Below are positions 5,830 to 8,300 of a stretch of DNA of 8,300 bases, piece after piece. The stretch is taken from the NCBI GenBank assembly GCA_030432175.1, contig JAUIHU010000175.1, positions 1-8,300 on the forward strand, given 5' to 3'. Source of the DNA: Verrucomicrobiia bacterium (GTDB taxonomy: Bacteria > Verrucomicrobiota > Verrucomicrobiia > Limisphaerales > JAUIHU01). The position numbers were made by a program, and so were the translations under genes. The notes beneath the pieces are model-generated. The model ran no database searches, was not told the DNA's origin, and saw nothing but the letters and a program-made list of their open reading frames with translations. The stretch's first letter is position 1; every line of letters starts with the position of its first letter.

Positions 5830-7377
5830 ATGATAGCGAAAATTGATTCTTCAGTGGTCCACGGGATCGACGCATTCCCGGTGGAGGTAGAAGTTCAGGT
5901 GACTTCGGGCGACATACGTATTGTCGTAGTCGGGTTGCCTGATACGGCAGTCAAGGAATCTAAAGACCGCGTCACGGCGGCTCTGACCAGTAGTGGATTC
6001 AGAATTCCAATTGGAAGGTCTGTAATCAACCTGGCTCCGGCGGATGTGCGCAAGGAAGGACCTTATTTTGATTTACCTATAGCAATCGGCATGCTTTCAG
6101 CCAGTGGGCAGATCCAGGCCAGAAAGATCAACAACTACGCAATGGTTGGAGAGCTGGCATTGAATGGAAAAATCCGCCCCGTAAAAGGAGCATTATCCAT
6201 AGCTCTTTCTTTCAAAAAACTGGGCAGGAAAGGAATGCTTATCCCGGCTTCCAATGCAACCGAAGCCGCCGTTGTCCAGGATTTCGAGGTAATCCCGGTT
6301 AGACACCTTCTTGAAGCTGTCAAGTTTCTGGATGGCGCCGCTGACATCGCAGCAGTCAAATTGAAACCGGATCATTTTCTCAATATCGCAGGCAACCCAG
6401 GCCATCGTAGCCCAGGACAGCCCGATTTTGCAGATGTCAAAGGACAAGAAACAGCCAAACGAGCTTTGGAAATCGCGGCAGCGGGAGGACATAACACGTT
6501 GATGATCGGACCTCCTGGTTGCGGTAAATCAATGCTGGCCAAGAGATTTGGATCTATTCTTCCTCCGCTGAACCTGCAGGAATCTCTGGAAACCACCCAG
6601 ATCCACAGTATCAAAGGAATCCTTGCCAAAGGTATGGGACTGGTCCGAAACCGCCCCTTCCGTTCGCCTCACCATACGGTCAGCGATGTCGGATTGCTTG
6701 GCCGATCCGCTTTTCCAAATCCAGGTGAAATCTCAATGGCTCACCATGGGGTTCTTTTTCTGGATGAACTCCCTGAGTTCAGCAGGCGGGCGCTGGAAAC
6801 ACTCCGCCAACCTCTGGAGGACGGTCAGGTTACCATTGCCAGGGCGGCAGGATCCTGGACCTTCCCTGCTAATTTCATTCTGATTGCAGCAATGAACCCC
6901 ACGCCTGACGGCAAACCGATATCAGAATCCAGATCCAGTCCCAGAGAGATACGCCAGTATTTATCCAAAATTTCAGGACCACTTCTTGACCGAATGGATC
7001 TGCAAATAGAAGTCGCAGCGTTGAGCTACAGGGATTTGGAATCTGAAGCGCCGACAGAATCTTCAGCAACAATCAGAAACAGAGTTGTGAATGCCAGAAA
7101 TATCCAGAAGGAACGCTTTGCCAGCGCCCATTCAAGTAATTTGACCAATTCCAGAATGAGTTCGACCGAAATCAGAAAATTCTGCACGCTCAAATCCGGA
7201 GGCAAATCCCTGCTCCGCAACGCGATGCAAGAATTACAACTCAGCGCCCGCGGACATGACCGGATACTTCGAGTCGCCAGATCCATCGCTGACCTGGAAT
7301 CCAACGAACATATTCAGGAAGACCACCTTGCAGAAGCCATTCAACAACGCGCTTTAGATCGAAATTACTGGGGCTAA
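5830..7377 (+). CDS. comM: ComM/YifB family Mg-chelatase-like AAA+ ATPase
   Basis: The 515-residue protein has the family's full length and three parts. The N-terminal ChlI-like domain opens MIAKIDSSVVHGIDAFPVEV and holds VVGLPDTAVKESKDRV (33-48). The AAA+ core has Walker A GPPGCGKS (227-234), FRSPHHTVSD, PGEISMAHHG and Walker B VLFLDELPEF (308-317). The C-terminal helical domain contains LSARGHDRILRVARSIADLE and ends ALDRNYWG. ComM is a hexameric helicase that promotes branch migration during integration of DNA in natural transformation; in many bacteria the role is untested. Oddly, the usual cysteine cluster after 'AAMNP' (CPCGY...C.C) is replaced by TPDGKPISESRSSPREI (358-374), with no cysteine. 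The ATG at 5830 agrees with the conserved N-terminus, yet GGAGG directly abuts it. It converges on mrp. Confidence 0.95.
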   Translation: MIAKIDSSVVHGIDAFPVEVEVQVTSGDIRIVVVGLPDTAVKESKDRVTAALTSSGFRIPIGRSVINLAPADVRKEGPYFDLPIAIGMLSASGQIQARKINNYAMVGELALNGKIRPVKGALSIALSFKKLGRKGMLIPASNATEAAVVQDFEVIPVRHLLEAVKFLDGAADIAAVKLKPDHFLNIAGNPGHRSPGQPDFADVKGQETAKRALEIAAAGGHNTLMIGPPGCGKSMLAKRFGSILPPLNLQESLETTQIHSIKGILAKGMGLVRNRPFRSPHHTVSDVGLLGRSAFPNPGEISMAHHGVLFLDELPEFSRRALETLRQPLEDGQVTIARAAGSWTFPANFILIAAMNPTPDGKPISESRSSPREIRQYLSKISGPLLDRMDLQIEVAALSYRDLESEAPTESSATIRNRVVNARNIQKERFASAHSSNLTNSRMSSTEIRKFCTLKSGGKSLLRNAMQELQLSARGHDRILRVARSIADLESNEHIQEDHLAEAIQQRALDRNYWG

Positions 7378-7397
7378 AGTTCTCCAGAATTCATAAA

Positions 7398-7417
7398 AAT
7401 CATGCTTTAGTATGATT
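7398..7417 (+). terminator. Weak AT-rich hairpin after comM
   Basis: AATCAT (7398-7403) pairs with ATGATT (7412-7417), extended by one G-T pair, around a 6-base loop; AAATTTAC follows. It stands about 20 bases after the comM stop. The stem is weak and the T tract poor, so a terminator role is doubtful. Confidence 0.25.
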
Positions 7418-7471
7418 AAATTTACTTGCAAAAAATCAGATCCGGTTCATGATTACGACGATATTTGAATT

Positions 7472-7487
7472 TTACCGGACTCGGTAA
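7472..7487. repeat. Small inverted repeat TTACCG-GACT-CGGTAA
   Basis: A perfect 6-base stem with a 4-base loop lies just upstream of the 115-base structured element. Its right arm is reused in an overlapping palindrome CGGTA-A-TACCG (7482-7492) that ends at the first base of the larger stem, so the two could be alternative folds. Confidence 0.4.
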
Positions 7488-7491
7488 TACC

Positions 7492-7606
7492 GTGTGACTA
7501 GTGGACCGGCCTGAAATAGAAACCAGTTGCGTTTCGCCAATACACAGGACCTCTCCAAAAGACAAGTGTGAACTCCCCCTCCAAAGGCCGGTTCGCTAGT
7601 TTACAC
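7492..7606 (+). other. 115-base structured element closed by a long stem (candidate RNA)
   Basis: This is the main content of the 351-base gene-free stretch between comM and mrp (7378-7728). The arms 7492-7512 and 7585-7606 pair over 21 positions: 18 Watson-Crick pairs, three G-U pairs (7496/7601, 7502/7595, 7504/7593) and one bulged base (7602). In plus-strand RNA all 21 pair; in minus-strand RNA the three would be A-C mismatches, which points to plus-strand RNA, downstream of comM. Inside are small hairpins: GAAAC/GTTTC (7519-7535) and an ACAC/GTGT stem (7542-7569) enclosing GGA/TCC. There is no T tract, no flanking duplication visible and no fit to integron attC consensus ends. It could be a non-coding RNA, a 3' UTR element, or a member of a dispersed palindromic repeat family. 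Confidence 0.4.
7543..7584 (-). repeat. Segment resembling the WRGP-coding part of mrp
   Basis: Read on the minus strand, this stretch encodes LEGEFTLVFWRGPV. The mrp gene at 8197-8235 encodes LEGDTPVIWRGPM. By my alignment 31 of 39 bases match with one codon gap, and AGGACCTCTCCAAA (plus strand, 7546-7559 and 8200-8213) is identical. Differences fall largely at third codon positions. No further mrp similarity is seen on either side. It lies inside the loop of the structured element, so plus-strand RNA from here would be antisense to mrp mRNA. Chance, a relic of a duplicated fragment, or a pairing site are all possible. Confidence 0.35.
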
Positions 7607-7654
7607 AACTTCTATAAATGGTTTGCGGCAAACGGTTTCTTCGATTTTCACTAA

Positions 7655-7725
7655 CTGTTCCGGGGATCTTGCCGATATCAAAACTGACTTTGAATGCGGT
7701 TCCGGAACAGCTTGTATCGAAACTG
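7655..7725. repeat. Interlaced direct and inverted repeats next to mrp
   Basis: CTGTTCCGG (7655-7663) is inverted as CCGGAACAG (7702-7710). In addition GTTCCGG...CTTG...ATCAAAACTG (7657-7686) recurs imperfectly as GTTCCGG...CTTG...ATCGAAACTG (7699-7725), a degenerate direct repeat. GTTCCGGAAC (7699-7708) is itself a perfect palindrome. The block ends 4 bases before the mrp stop and could fold at the 3' end of the mrp transcript, though no T tract marks an intrinsic terminator. Confidence 0.45.
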
Positions 7726-7728
7726 TGT

Positions 7729-8300
7729 CTATGATGCCCATTGTTGCCGCAAAGCTTGTGCCACATCGACAAAAGCCTGCCCTGCCGGAGATTTAGGCGC
7801 AGCCGCTGCCACAGGCTTCCCTTGATCTCCGCCTTCACGGATTTCCACAAAAATTGGAATTTCCCCTAAAAAACTGGCTTCCTGACGCTCTGCCTCTTTG
7901 CGACCACCTCCATGGCCGAAGATCTCCACACGCTCTCCCGTCGATGTTGTGAAGTAACTCATATTTTCAATGATCCCAAGAATGGGCACATTTACTTTTT
8001 GGAACATGGCCATTCCCTTACGCACCACTCCCAGTGACGCCTCCTGCGGTGTGGTCACAATCACCCCTCCATCCAGCGGCGCGGATTGACATAGGGTCAG
8101 CTGCGCATCTCCAGTTCCTGGCGGCAAGTCAACCAGCAAGGCATCCAATTCACCCCACTCCACAAAGTTCAGAAATTGCTGAATTGTTTTCACAATCATA
8201 GGACCTCTCCAAATCACAGGAGTATCTCCCTCCAGCAAAAAACCCATGCTCATCAATCGCACCCCATGGCTTTCCAGAGGGATGAGTTTTTCATTAGGAC
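7729..8300 (-). CDS. mrp: Mrp/ApbC (NBP35-family) P-loop ATPase, C-terminal part
   Basis: The gene enters from the right edge; about 190 codons to the TAG at 7731-7729 are present, so the N-terminal domain and Walker A P-loop are outside. The frame is open to the edge (PNEKLIPLESHGVRLMSMGF), so the in-frame GTG at 8262 is not the start. Family motifs are clear: VRLMSMGFLLEGDTPVIWRGPM, switch/Walker B region DALLVDLPPGTGDAQLT, VTTPQEASLGVVRKG, GIIENMSYF and EIFGHGGG. Mrp/ApbC proteins are cytoplasmic ATPases that carry and transfer iron-sulfur clusters as dimers. The CxxC that binds the bridging cluster in ApbC should follow ENMSYF, but this protein has TTSTGERVEIFG there with no cysteine, as seen in some family members. 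It converges on comM across the structured intergenic region. Confidence 0.93.
   Translation of the reverse strand, partial: PNEKLIPLESHGVRLMSMGFLLEGDTPVIWRGPMIVKTIQQFLNFVEWGELDALLVDLPPGTGDAQLTLCQSAPLDGGVIVTTPQEASLGVVRKGMAMFQKVNVPILGIIENMSYFTTSTGERVEIFGHGGGRKEAERQEASFLGEIPIFVEIREGGDQGKPVAAAAPKSPAGQAFVDVAQALRQQWAS

Noticed and set aside
7492..7606. Integron attC site
   Set aside because: Length and inverted arms are suggestive, but the ends do not match the RYYYAAC / GTTRRRY core consensus and there is no integrase or cassette context.
7618..7734. Plus-strand 38-codon open frame starting ATG in the comM-mrp interval
   Set aside because: It lies on the repeat block, has no ribosome site, overlaps the mrp 3' end and shows no recognisable motif.
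7596..7850. Minus-strand 84-codon open frame overlapping the mrp 3' end
   Set aside because: It is out of frame with the clear mrp coding sequence over half its length and has no supporting motif.

Overview
The window looks like a stretch of a Gram-negative bacterial chromosome, most likely from the Verrucomicrobiota (Opitutae-like). The basis is inference: a PilM/PilN/PilO-type pilus block resembling the one around Akkermansia Amuc_1098-1102, an ECF sigma gene followed by a membrane protein and a Metal_resist-type protein, and a ComM homologue whose usual cysteine cluster is replaced. Base composition is moderate (mid-40s % GC by eye). No tRNA, rRNA, CRISPR, IS or phage gene is visible. All identifications come from reading motifs; no database search was run.

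Left block, minus strand (1-3572): pilM (2496-3572), pilN (1667-2461), pilO (1005-1670), a pilP-like gene (388-936) and the first 94 codons of an exported protein that runs off the left edge (1-282), probably the secretin. Together they would form the inner-membrane platform and outer-membrane channel of a type IV pilus or type II secretion-like machine. pilN and pilO overlap by 4 bases; the other junctions are gaps of 34, 68 and 105 bases.

Middle block, plus strand (3769-5652): an ECF-like sigma factor with a long N-terminal extension, a bitopic membrane protein that may be its anti-sigma factor, and a membrane-anchored helical protein of the CpxP/Spy/CnrX (Metal_resist) type with an unusual Arg-Gly-rich linker and a polyproline tail. 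The last two overlap by 7 bases. A strong intrinsic terminator (5682-5719) ends the block. A possible ECF-type promoter lies just upstream of the sigma gene. This looks like a signal-responsive regulatory cassette and is the best candidate for a little-described system.

Right block: comM/yifB (5830-7377, plus strand), with a good housekeeping-type promoter, converges on a partial mrp/apbC gene (7729-8300, minus strand, 5' end outside the window). Between them lie 351 bases without a convincing gene but with much structure. There is a 115-base element closed by a 21-pair stem whose three non-Watson-Crick pairs are all G-U only when read as plus-strand RNA. Its interior resembles, and is antisense to, the WRGP-coding part of the neighbouring mrp gene. 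A second region of mixed direct and inverted repeats adjoins mrp.
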